Of a stretch of 64,000 nt of DNA, positions 50,474 to 58,377 are shown in pieces. The translations under genes and the position numbers were made by a program. The notes under the pieces are model-generated. The model worked only from the letters and a program-made list of their open reading frames with translations. It made no database searches and was not told the DNA's origin. The stretch covers positions 1 through 64,000 of the forward strand of contig JBCCAR010000015.1 of NCBI GenBank assembly GCA_039814715.1, written 5' to 3'. The DNA comes from CAKZYD01 sp039814715 (GTDB taxonomy: Bacteria; Pseudomonadota; Alphaproteobacteria; Sphingomonadales; CAKZYD01). Within the stretch, counting starts at the first letter, position 1, and the number at the start of each line of letters is the position of its first letter.

Positions 50474-50536
50474 GGGGAGCGCTGCGGCACTATACACCTC
50501 TTTCAAAGCCAGAAAAAAAACCCTATGTAGCTGCTT

Positions 50537-51463
50537 ATGAGCGAGCAAGCCGACATCAAGCGCAAGCCGAAATGGATACGGGTGAAAGCCCCTGTGTCCA
50601 AGACCTATCAAGAGACCCGCGCTTTAATGCGTGAGTTGAAGCTGAACACGGTGTGTGAAGAAGCGGCGTGCCCCAATATTGGCGAATGTTGGTCGCAAAA
50701 GCATGCCACCGTGATGATTTTGGGGGACACCTGCACGCGCGCCTGTGCATTTTGTAACATCAAAACCGGTATGCCCAATGCCGTGGACCCCTTTGAACCG
50801 CGCAATACCGCTGTTGCTGCAGCCAAACTAGGGCTGCAACATATTGTTATTACCTCCGTTGACCGTGATGATCTGCCAGATGGAGGGAGCCAGCAGTTCG
50901 TTAAAGTGATCGAAGAGCTGCGCGGTCATACGCCCAGCACCACAATTGAAATCCTAACGCCTGATTTTCGCAATAAACCAGCCTCCGCCTTACAGCAGAT
51001 TGTGGAAGCCGGGCCTGACGTGTTTAATCACAATCTTGAGACCGTTCCTCGGCTGTATCCGACCATTCGCCCCGGCGCGCGATATTATCATTCGCTTCGC
51101 TTGCTAGAACGGGTGAAAGAACAAAGCCCAACGATTTTCACAAAATCCGGGATCATGGTGGGCTTGAGCGAAACGCGCCTGGAGGTGCACCAGGTCATGG
51201 ACGATATGCGGTCCGCTGGAATAGATTTTTTAACGATTGGTCAGTATTTGCAGCCGACGCCAAAGCACGCGCAGGTAGAAGAGTATGTAACGCCCGAGAC
51301 CTTTGAGGCTTATGCACAAATGGCCCGCGCGAAGGGCTTTTTGATGGTGTCAGCCTCGCCGCTGACACGGTCGAGCTATCATGCGGGAGATGATTTCGCG
51401 CAGCTCAAAAAAGCCCGGATTGAAAAGCTTGAACGCCGCGCGTCGCGTGTTGCAGCAGAGTAA
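50537..51463 (+). CDS. lipA: Lipoyl synthase
   Basis: 308 residues. Radical SAM enzyme with both clusters: auxiliary Cys in NTVCEEAACPNIGECW and the CxxxCxxC SAM motif in GDTCTRACAFCNIKTG. It also shows ETVPRLYPTIRPGARYYHSL and the C-terminal RSSYHAG serine motif. It inserts two sulphurs into octanoyl-lipoyl domains. It lies directly before the ratA-like gene, a usual pair in this class. Confidence 0.98.
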   Translation: MSEQADIKRKPKWIRVKAPVSKTYQETRALMRELKLNTVCEEAACPNIGECWSQKHATVMILGDTCTRACAFCNIKTGMPNAVDPFEPRNTAVAAAKLGLQHIVITSVDRDDLPDGGSQQFVKVIEELRGHTPSTTIEILTPDFRNKPASALQQIVEAGPDVFNHNLETVPRLYPTIRPGARYYHSLRLLERVKEQSPTIFTKSGIMVGLSETRLEVHQVMDDMRSAGIDFLTIGQYLQPTPKHAQVEEYVTPETFEAYAQMARAKGFLMVSASPLTRSSYHAGDDFAQLKKARIEKLERRASRVAAE

Positions 51464-51480
51464 AGAAGCGAAAGACCCCA

Positions 51481-51972
51481 ATGCCACGTCACCGCGAAAG
51501 AAAAAGGCTGCCCTATAGTCTGAAGCAACTCTTTGAGTTGGTGTCAGATATCGAAAGTTACCCAGGGTTTTTACCCTGGTGTGTCGGCGCGCGTGTCATT
51601 GAGCGCAATGAAAACCAAATCACAGCGGATTTGGTCATTGGCTTTAAGATGTTTCGCGAGCGCTTCCGCTCACAGGTGACATTAAACCGCCCGGGCCATA
51701 TTCACGTGGATTATATTCGTGGGCCGCTGAAATACTTGCACAATGACTGGAAATTTCATCCTGAAGAAGATGGCGGAACGACCATCGATTTTTGGGTTGA
51801 TTTTGAATTCAAAAACCGCCTCTTCGAGCGCATGGTCGGCGGGCTCTTCTCTGAGGCTGTCCGGCGGATGGTCTCCGCCTTTGAAAAGCAAGCCCATGTG
51901 CGCTACGCGGCTGATCTGAAGCCCCAAAAGGCGAAAACACGCCGATCAGGCTCTCGCACGTCACCGGCTTGA
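51481..51972 (+). CDS. Coenzyme Q-binding / RatA-like START-domain protein
   Basis: 163 residues: START-like helix-grip fold with RRLPYSLKQLFELVSDIESYPGFLPWCVGARV-like start (family signature YSxxQLFxLVxDVExYPxFLPWC), then the middle HVDYIRGPLKYLHNDWKFHP and the C-terminal helix FERMVGGLFSEAVRRMVSAFEKQA. Homologues bind ubiquinone (COQ10) or act on ribosome association (RatA). It is convergent with the CinA-type gene (12-base overlap). Confidence 0.9.
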   Translation: MPRHRERKRLPYSLKQLFELVSDIESYPGFLPWCVGARVIERNENQITADLVIGFKMFRERFRSQVTLNRPGHIHVDYIRGPLKYLHNDWKFHPEEDGGTTIDFWVDFEFKNRLFERMVGGLFSEAVRRMVSAFEKQAHVRYAADLKPQKAKTRRSGSRTSPA

Positions 51973-52452
51973 TAGCGCCTCTAGCATTGCTTCAAGCGCT
52001 GCTGCGACTGTTAGAGCGCGCACCTCCTCTCGGTTTTTCTCGGCAAACAATCGGTGGAAACTCGTTGGGCTAGAGCCTCGCTTGCACAGGCCAAACCAGA
52101 CTGTTCCAACCGGTTTTTCCGCGCTGCCGCCATCGGGACCGGCTACCCCAGTGACGGAGACGGCCACATCAGCATCACTGTTGGAGAGAGCGCCTGCAGC
52201 CATTGCCTCAGCAACGCCTTGGCTCACGGCGCCGTGGGTTTTTAGCAGCTGCTCGCGGACACCCAGCATGTCGGTCTTAGCCGCATTGGAATAGGTGACG
52301 AAGCCGCGATCTAAGGCAGCTGATGAGCCAGCAATGTCTGTAATCGCACCAGCGATCAGGCCGCCGGTGCAGCTTTCGGCAGTAGCCACTATTTTGCCGC
52401 TTCGCGCGCATAGTGAGACCAGCTGCTGCGCAAGTGTTCCGATGTTATCCAT
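51961..52452 (-). CDS. CinA C-terminal-type nicotinamide-nucleotide amidase
   Basis: 163 residues from the ATG at 52452. AESCTGGLIAGAITDIAGSS is the family core, with VTYSNAAKTDMLGV, then GVAEAMAAGALSNSDADVAVSVTGVAGPDGGS and PVGTVWFG. The enzyme deamidates nicotinamide mononucleotide for NAD recycling (PncC). The frame extends to 52512 but that part overlaps pgpA. It overlaps pgpA by 8 bases and forms an operon with it. Confidence 0.92.
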   Translation of the reverse strand: MDNIGTLAQQLVSLCARSGKIVATAESCTGGLIAGAITDIAGSSAALDRGFVTYSNAAKTDMLGVREQLLKTHGAVSQGVAEAMAAGALSNSDADVAVSVTGVAGPDGGSAEKPVGTVWFGLCKRGSSPTSFHRLFAEKNREEVRALTVAAALEAMLEALSSR

Positions 52453-52918
52453 GATGCAATAAAATCCCGCCATAGAGCAGCGCCGCAGACACAAGCCCTG
52501 CCAAAATGTCATCCGCCATCACGCCAACACCGCCTTTCAGCCTGCGATCGAGCTGGCCAATTGGCCCGGGCTTGATGATATCAAACACGCGGAATAGGCC
52601 AAAGCCCGCTGCCCAAAAAACAGTCATATCAGGCACAAGCGCCGCGACGGGCCATAATGCAATCCATTGGCCTGCCCATTCATCTATGACTACTTCACTG
52701 GCATCTGATTTGCCGGTGCGGCGCTCATATACATCCGCAGCCCAGACACCTATGCCAGATGCGGCGAGCGCAGCGAATAAGACGGACCAATGACCAAGCC
52801 AATGATACAGACCTGCCGCAATAGCGACCGCAGCCAGGGAGCCCCAGGTGCCGGGCGCTGGCCTTAGCAGGCCGCTGCCGCAGCCTATCGCAATGAAGAT
52901 ACCAATTTTAGCGATCAC
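52445..52918 (-). CDS. pgpA: Phosphatidylglycerophosphatase A
   Basis: 157 residues from the GTG at 52918, which overlaps the previous stop (GTGA); a TTG at 52936 is an alternative. PgpA motifs: GCGSGLLRPAPGTWGSLAAV, VVIDEWAGQWIAL (metal Asp/Glu), FRVFDIIKPGPIGQLDRRLKGGVGVMADDILAGL. Four membrane segments. It makes phosphatidylglycerol from its phosphate in the inner membrane. Confidence 0.94.
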   Translation of the reverse strand: MIAKIGIFIAIGCGSGLLRPAPGTWGSLAAVAIAAGLYHWLGHWSVLFAALAASGIGVWAADVYERRTGKSDASEVVIDEWAGQWIALWPVAALVPDMTVFWAAGFGLFRVFDIIKPGPIGQLDRRLKGGVGVMADDILAGLVSAALLYGGILLHHG

Positions 52919-53502
52919 GGCGCGGATGCGGGACAAGCTTTAAACCAGTCTTCATTTGGATCTGCCTCCGCTTGCCTTCGCATGAAAATAGTCAGAACAT
53001 CTGCTGTTTGTTCAGCTCGAAGACCATGCAGGGATTCTAGCAAAATATCGGTTTGAAAACAGGCCTCAGCGTCAAGATCAGAGACGGCAAACTCATTGAT
53101 AATCGTTGATAAAATTGGGTTTACAACGCTGGCCGCCATCTCCGGGCGGCTCTTCATAAAGGGCGCGAACTTATCAATCAGCACCGCATTGGAAGCAGGG
53201 CGCAGATCATCCATGTAAGACGCAAGCGCTTCTTTGTTTCGTGACAAGTAAAAGCGGTTGTCACGGTCAAAGGCCGCGCAGTGTTCAATCACCTTCTCTG
53301 TTGCAAGATCGGCCAGCGCAATGGTCATGGCGCGCATTTGTGGCTCAGTGAAACAGTCTTGCGCGCTGGCTTGATGGGGGATGAAGAAGGCGCTAAGGCA
53401 AGCGAACAGTTGCAATAGCTTGCGCAGCGATCCCTTCTTGACGGCCTGTGAAGCCGAGTTTTTCAGTGGTCGTTGCTTTGATACTGACGCGGTCATGATC
53501 AA
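52915..53502 (-). CDS. Secreted protein of unknown function
   Basis: Up to 195 residues. It has a signal peptide (KLLQLFACLSAFFIPHQASAQ) and an all-helical mature part (about 48-195) with three Cys. No family recognised. Starting at the ATG 53502 it overlaps ispDF by 110 bases, unusual for this compact operon. The signal peptide would be well formed from a CTG at 53427 (MRKLLQ...) with AAGGG just upstream, or a TTG at 53415. It is translationally coupled to pgpA. Confidence 0.65.
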   Translation of the reverse strand: MIMTASVSKQRPLKNSASQAVKKGSLRKLLQLFACLSAFFIPHQASAQDCFTEPQMRAMTIALADLATEKVIEHCAAFDRDNRFYLSRNKEALASYMDDLRPASNAVLIDKFAPFMKSRPEMAASVVNPILSTIINEFAVSDLDAEACFQTDILLESLHGLRAEQTADVLTIFMRRQAEADPNEDWFKACPASAP

Positions 53503-54556
53503 GTCCTAAAAGTTTCGCAATGTTTTGAGCCATTGCCTGTCGATGTGGGCCGATTTTAGGCCGTTCGCAAATCAATGTGAGATCAAGATGGGCAATCAAG
53601 CCGCCTTTTTGCGTTACAAGCTTTGCCGCATGGAGCAGGAACTGGTCTGATGCAGCCCCTTTCCACTGCGGATCACTGGGCGGAAAATGATCGCCGATAT
53701 CACCGGCGCTGATTGCGCCTAGAACCGCGTCTGTTATGGCATGGAGGCCCACATCTGCATCGGAGTGACCTTTCAATTTATGACTATGAGGTACAGCAAT
53801 GCCGCATAAGATAACCTGGTCCCCCTCCTCAAACGCATGAACATCAAAGCCCATTCCAGTCCGGACGTCTTTAAGGGTTGTTGTCATGAAGGCCTCTGCT
53901 TTTATAAAATCTTCAGGTTGTGTGACCTTAAAAAGGGCTTCATCTCCAAGCACTGCATGAATAACCATGCCCGCATGTCTGGCGAGGCTGGCCTCATCAG
54001 TGAAGTCTTGGGTCTTGGCCGCGTCAAACGCCATGACCAAATCTCCTTTTTTGAACGCCTGCGGGGTTTGCGCGAGAGCGAGGCCGCTGCGATCAAGCTC
54101 TTCAATAACGCTGTCGCTATCAAGTCGCTTGACACTGTCTGGCACATGGATCACTGGAATAGCGCCAACCCCGGGCCGTATCGCAGCCAGCAACCGGTCA
54201 ACGACTGCCTGAGGCAAAAAAGCACGCGCCGCGTCATGCACCAAAACGCTTTCCACATCCTTAGGCAGGGCATCAAGTCCCGCTTTGGTTGATTCCTGCC
54301 GTGTTGCACCGCCCGCCACGGGTGCCGCGATTTTGTGCTGAAGCGCGTGGGGGACATACCCTGCGGCATCATCATAGAGCGCCCGGTGTTCTGCCCCTAT
54401 TACGGGCTGGATCAAGCCAATGTCGTCACACTGGGCGGCATGGCCCAGCGCATGCGCAAGCAATGGCTGTCCTCCAACATGCTGATATTGCTTTGGCAAG
54501 GGCCCGCCAACGCGGACCCCTTTTCCTCCTGCAACTAGTATGAGCGCATGTGTCAT
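53393..54556 (-). CDS. ispDF: Bifunctional isoprenoid enzyme IspD-IspF
   Basis: 387 residues from the ATG at 54556; the longer frame to 54631 has no support. IspD half (1-225): ALILVAGGKGVRVGGPLPKQYQHVGGQPLL, VLVHDAARAFLPQ. IspF half (232-387): TGMGFDVHAFEEGDQVILCG, HSDADVGLHAITDAVLGAI, GDIGDHFPPSDPQW, ITTEKLGFTGRQEGIAAQA-type end. It does two steps of the MEP pathway; the fusion is typical of alphaproteobacteria. Divergent from dusB. Confidence 0.96.
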   Translation of the reverse strand: MTHALILVAGGKGVRVGGPLPKQYQHVGGQPLLAHALGHAAQCDDIGLIQPVIGAEHRALYDDAAGYVPHALQHKIAAPVAGGATRQESTKAGLDALPKDVESVLVHDAARAFLPQAVVDRLLAAIRPGVGAIPVIHVPDSVKRLDSDSVIEELDRSGLALAQTPQAFKKGDLVMAFDAAKTQDFTDEASLARHAGMVIHAVLGDEALFKVTQPEDFIKAEAFMTTTLKDVRTGMGFDVHAFEEGDQVILCGIAVPHSHKLKGHSDADVGLHAITDAVLGAISAGDIGDHFPPSDPQWKGAASDQFLLHAAKLVTQKGGLIAHLDLTLICERPKIGPHRQAMAQNIAKLLGLDHDRVSIKATTTEKLGFTGRQEGIAAQAIATVRLP

Positions 54557-54711
54557 TTCATCAGCCTGAATTACGCAGTGTTGTGCTTGCTGTGTCCTCG
54601 CAGACTGCTCAGCTTTGTCAATACTTGCCAAGACGGCAATTGATCTCTTGGCGCTGGCTGCGTATAGCTGCCCAATATTTAGGCAACACCAAACAGGCTA
54701 AAACACCCCCA

Positions 54712-55716
54712 ATGACGCATCAAACGGTGACACCCTTTTCAATTGGTCCAATCAAGATTGACGTTCCTGTCATTCTTGCGCCGATGTCGGGCGTGACGGA
54801 TATGCCGTTCCGCCGATTGGTGAAAAGCTTTGGCGCAGGTCTTGTCGTGTCTGAAATGATTGCCAGTGAAGCGATGATCCGCGCGACCAAGCGCTCGCAA
54901 AAAATGGCAAGCAACTGCGCGGATGAATTTCCCATGTCGGTGCAGCTGGCAGGCTGCGAAGCGCATGTGATGGCAGAAGCTGCCAAGCTGAATGAAGACC
55001 GCGGCGCTGCGATCATTGATATCAATATGGGCTGCCCCGTTAAAAAAGTGACGAACGGCCATGCAGGAAGCGCGCTGATGCGAGACCTGAAGCATGCCGC
55101 TGGCCTGATTGAAGCAACGGTGAACGCGGTGAACCTACCTGTAACGCTGAAAATGCGCACTGGATGGGATGATGGAAGCCGCAATGCGCCTGAGCTGGCG
55201 CGTATTGCAGAAGACCTTGGCATTAAAATGCTGACAGTCCATGGCCGCACTCGCTGCCAAATGTACCGCGGGCATGCGGACTGGCGTTTTATTCGGCAAG
55301 TGAAAGACGCGACCAACCTTCCGGTGATCGCAAATGGAGATATCAACGAATTTGGCGATATTGATGCTGCCCTTCAGCAGTCAGGCGCGGACGGTATTAT
55401 GATTGGCCGCGGCAGCTATGGTCGGCCTTGGTTCATCAAGCAGGCAATGGACTATGTAATCACGGGCGAGCGCTGCGCCGACCCGCCTCTAGACGCTCAG
55501 CGCGGCATTGTTTTATCGCATTACCGCGATATGCTCACGCACTATGGCGCGGAAACAGCCGTTCGTATGGCGCGCAAACACATCGGTTGGTATTCAAAGG
55601 GCCTGAGAGGTGCGGCGGAGTTTCGCCACAGCATCAACCGCATGGACAATCCCGATGCCGTGATGCAGGAGATATCCGAATTTTATGAGCCGCAGCTAGA
55701 ATTGGCCGCTGCGTGA
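54712..55716 (+). CDS. dusB: tRNA-dihydrouridine synthase DusB (NifR3)
   Basis: 334 residues from the ATG at 54712; the frame is open to 54550 but overlaps ispDF. TIM barrel with FMN: PVILAPMSGVTDMPFRRLVKSFGAGLV, the catalytic Cys in DINMGCPVKKVTNGHAGSALM, MLTVHGRTRCQMY, VIANGDINEFGD and MIGRGSYGRPWFI. It reduces uridine in the tRNA D-loop. It is the known first gene of the ntr operon (nifR3-ntrB-ntrC) in this class, joined to ntrB by GTGA. Confidence 0.95.
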   Translation: MTHQTVTPFSIGPIKIDVPVILAPMSGVTDMPFRRLVKSFGAGLVVSEMIASEAMIRATKRSQKMASNCADEFPMSVQLAGCEAHVMAEAAKLNEDRGAAIIDINMGCPVKKVTNGHAGSALMRDLKHAAGLIEATVNAVNLPVTLKMRTGWDDGSRNAPELARIAEDLGIKMLTVHGRTRCQMYRGHADWRFIRQVKDATNLPVIANGDINEFGDIDAALQQSGADGIMIGRGSYGRPWFIKQAMDYVITGERCADPPLDAQRGIVLSHYRDMLTHYGAETAVRMARKHIGWYSKGLRGAAEFRHSINRMDNPDAVMQEISEFYEPQLELAAA

Positions 55717-56840
55717 CGCGGGCAGGCAGTGTAGAGGATGAGCCGCAGCGCGCTTCCTCGCTGCCTAAAGTCTCCGACCGGCAATTGCTCGATGCGTTTG
55801 TCCAGCCCGTTTTGGCTGTTGGGCCTGCCAATCAAATCATTATGGCCAATTATGCAGCGCAGCAGTTTTTTCTCCGGTCTGAGAAGACGTTGCTAGGACA
55901 GCCGTTGAATATGCTGGTGGGTAATAAGGCAGAGTTGACGCAGCTTGTCGGCCGCGCGCGCTCTATTCGCAGTTCCTTATCGGGCTACGACATATCCTTG
56001 CAATTTCACCCAGACAGAGCCGCGCAAGTGGATGTTCAAGCCTGCGTTATTTTAGAGCAACCTGACTGCGTTCTCATTGCTTTAGAGCGCCGCGCGATGG
56101 CCGACCAGATCAGTCAGCAACACGCCACACAAAAAGCGGCGCGCGCAGCTAGCGGTGCAGCGTCTATGTTGGCGCATGAAGTGAAAAACCCTCTTTCAGG
56201 CATCCGCGGCGCCGCGCAGCTCATCGAAGACTCCTTGCCGCCGGAAGAAGCAGCTCTCTCTCAATTGATTGTGAAAGAAACTGACCGGATCGCCGCACTG
56301 GTGGAGCAAATGGAAGTGTTTTCCGACGATCGGCCGGTACGTCATACCCGCGAAAATATCCATCACATTCTAGATCATGTGATTGCCGTGGCCAAAAGCA
56401 GCGTTGGTGATGTGGTATCCATTAGCGCGAAATATGACCCCTCGCTTCCCGATATTGAGGCCAATTGGAGCCAACTTGTTCAGGTTTATTTGAACCTGAT
56501 TTTAAATGCGGCAGAAGCGGCTCCCCCAGAGAGTGGATATGTTCAAGTCAAAACGGCATTTCGGCACGGAACGCGCATGCGTATGCAAAGTAGAGAAGAG
56601 CAGGTGCCGTTGCCCATTGAAGTGGCCGTGATTGACAATGGTCCTGGCGTTCCTGAAGCTCTGCAGCAAAGTCTATTTGATCCATTTGTGAGCGGCAAGA
56701 AGAACGGCAAAGGCCTTGGCCTTGCCTTAGCTGCAAAGATCATCACCGACCATAATGGCTTTATTGGCTATCAGCGCGTTGATGGACGCACCCAGTTTCG
56801 CACGATGCTGCCGCCTTGGACCGATGGGAGCGCCCTATGA
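55713..56840 (+). CDS. ntrB: Nitrogen-regulation histidine kinase NtrB
   Basis: 375 residues, GTG start. PAS domain (about 25-125), HisKA with phospho-His in SMLAHEVKNPLSGIRGAAQL, ATPase N box LNLILNAAEAAPPE, G1 VIDNGPGVPEALQQSLFDPFVSGKKNGKGLGL. Soluble. It phosphorylates NtrC when nitrogen is low, under PII control. It overlaps ntrC by 4 bases. Confidence 0.95.
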   Translation: MTRAGSVEDEPQRASSLPKVSDRQLLDAFVQPVLAVGPANQIIMANYAAQQFFLRSEKTLLGQPLNMLVGNKAELTQLVGRARSIRSSLSGYDISLQFHPDRAAQVDVQACVILEQPDCVLIALERRAMADQISQQHATQKAARAASGAASMLAHEVKNPLSGIRGAAQLIEDSLPPEEAALSQLIVKETDRIAALVEQMEVFSDDRPVRHTRENIHHILDHVIAVAKSSVGDVVSISAKYDPSLPDIEANWSQLVQVYLNLILNAAEAAPPESGYVQVKTAFRHGTRMRMQSREEQVPLPIEVAVIDNGPGVPEALQQSLFDPFVSGKKNGKGLGLALAAKIITDHNGFIGYQRVDGRTQFRTMLPPWTDGSAL

Positions 56841-58300
56841 GCCAGAAAGTTGTCCTGGTCGCGGATGACGATGCCACTATCCGTACCGTCGTCAGCAAGG
56901 CGCTAGGAAAGGCCCAGCTCGATGTACGCGCCACGGGAAGCGGCGCGCAGCTGTGGACCTGGATTGACAAAGGTTTGGGAGATGTCGTTGTAACAGACGT
57001 GGTGATGCCAGACGTCAATGGGCTCGATCTCGTCCCCCAAATAGCTGAGCGCCGCCCAGACCTACCAGTTATCGTTATGAGCGCGCAAAACACGCTAACG
57101 ACAGCTGTGCGCGCGCAAGAAGTGGGTGCCTTTGAGTATTTGCCTAAACCCTTTGACTTAAAGGATCTGCAGCGCACCGTCTCGCACGCGCTTGATACGG
57201 CAGGCGCGCGACAATCGGCGCCCAATGGCGCAGAGCTCCCGACGGAAGATATTCCAATCATTGGCCGCTCGCCGGCGATGCAAGAGGTGTTCCGTATTGT
57301 TGCAAAAGTGGTTGGCAATGATCTGACAGTTCTCATCACGGGCGAGAGCGGAACAGGCAAAGAACTGGTGGCACGCGCCATCCATGATATGGGCCGCCGG
57401 TCGCGTGGGCGCTTTGTGGCTTTGAATATGGCTGCAATCCCAAAAGACTTGATTGAGAGCGAACTGTTTGGCCATGAGCGCGGCGCTTTTACCGGCGCGC
57501 ACAGCCGGACCCAGGGTAAATTTGCTTTGGCGCAGGGCGGAACGCTGTTCCTCGATGAAATTGGCGATATGCCGCTTGATGCGCAAACGCGGCTCCTGCG
57601 CGTGTTGCAGGAGGAAGAATTCGTACCAGTTGGCGCTGCAACGCCCATAAAGACAGATGTCAGGGTGATCGCAGCGACACATCAGGATTTGCCTTCCATG
57701 GTCGCTGCAAAGCAATTTCGGGAAGACTTGTTTTTCCGGTTAAATGTGATCCCCATGCATCTGCCGCCGCTGCGCGAAAGACTGGACGACATCCCGGAAT
57801 TAACGCGGCACTTTATGCGCGGGATGGAAGCAGATGGCATGACACCAAAAGTGCTACGCCGTGACGCGCTGGAGCCATTGATGGCGCATCATTGGCCCGG
57901 CAATATTCGAGAGCTGCAAAACCTGATCCGCCGGATTGTTGCCCTCAATAGCAAGGACACGATCACGTCTGACATGATCCGCGGAGCGCTCCAGGCTGGC
58001 CCGAGAGGGCAGGCAGGCGGTCTTGGCGCGCCTGGTGATGAGAGCCTCTCTATGGCGGTAGAGCGTGTGATTGGGCGTTATTTTAAAGCCCATGGCGAAC
58101 AACTGCCGCCAGATGGCTTATACGGCCGCGTGTTGCGAGAGATTGAACGCCCGCTCCTGGAAATGAGCTTAAGGGCTGCGCGCGGCAATCAGCTGAGAAC
58201 GGCAAGACTGCTTGGCCTCAATCGCAATACACTGCGTAAAAAGATGCAAGAACACGGACTTTTAGCAACAAAAATACAATCCCCGCCGGATCGGCCATGA
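56837..58300 (+). CDS. ntrC: Nitrogen-regulation response regulator NtrC
   Basis: 487 residues from the ATG at 56837. Receiver with D54 (VVTDVVMPD), AAA+ domain with Walker A GESGTGKELVARAIH and an intact GAFTGA loop (FGHERGAFTGAHSRT), Walker B GGTLFLDEIGDMP, and a Fis-type HTH at the end (LRTARLLGLNRNTLRKKMQE). It activates sigma-54 promoters of nitrogen genes. Confidence 0.97.
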   Translation: MSQKVVLVADDDATIRTVVSKALGKAQLDVRATGSGAQLWTWIDKGLGDVVVTDVVMPDVNGLDLVPQIAERRPDLPVIVMSAQNTLTTAVRAQEVGAFEYLPKPFDLKDLQRTVSHALDTAGARQSAPNGAELPTEDIPIIGRSPAMQEVFRIVAKVVGNDLTVLITGESGTGKELVARAIHDMGRRSRGRFVALNMAAIPKDLIESELFGHERGAFTGAHSRTQGKFALAQGGTLFLDEIGDMPLDAQTRLLRVLQEEEFVPVGAATPIKTDVRVIAATHQDLPSMVAAKQFREDLFFRLNVIPMHLPPLRERLDDIPELTRHFMRGMEADGMTPKVLRRDALEPLMAHHWPGNIRELQNLIRRIVALNSKDTITSDMIRGALQAGPRGQAGGLGAPGDESLSMAVERVIGRYFKAHGEQLPPDGLYGRVLREIERPLLEMSLRAARGNQLRTARLLGLNRNTLRKKMQEHGLLATKIQSPPDRP

Positions 58301-58318
58301 CGACTTCTTGGTTGCATC

Positions 58319-58326
58319 ATGGTTAA
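58319..58326 (-). promoter_or_regulatory. Candidate CtrA half-site before ntrY
   Basis: ATGGTTAA on the plus strand reads TTAACCAT on the minus strand, the CtrA half-site 8-mer, 51 bases before the ntrY start in the only sizeable gap of the ntr run. A second copy lies at 24082-24089. Motif match only. Confidence 0.25.
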
Positions 58327-58377
58327 ATGTGTTGTTGTGTCGCAACACTATTGTTGAAACGCGTCACTGGTTCCTGC

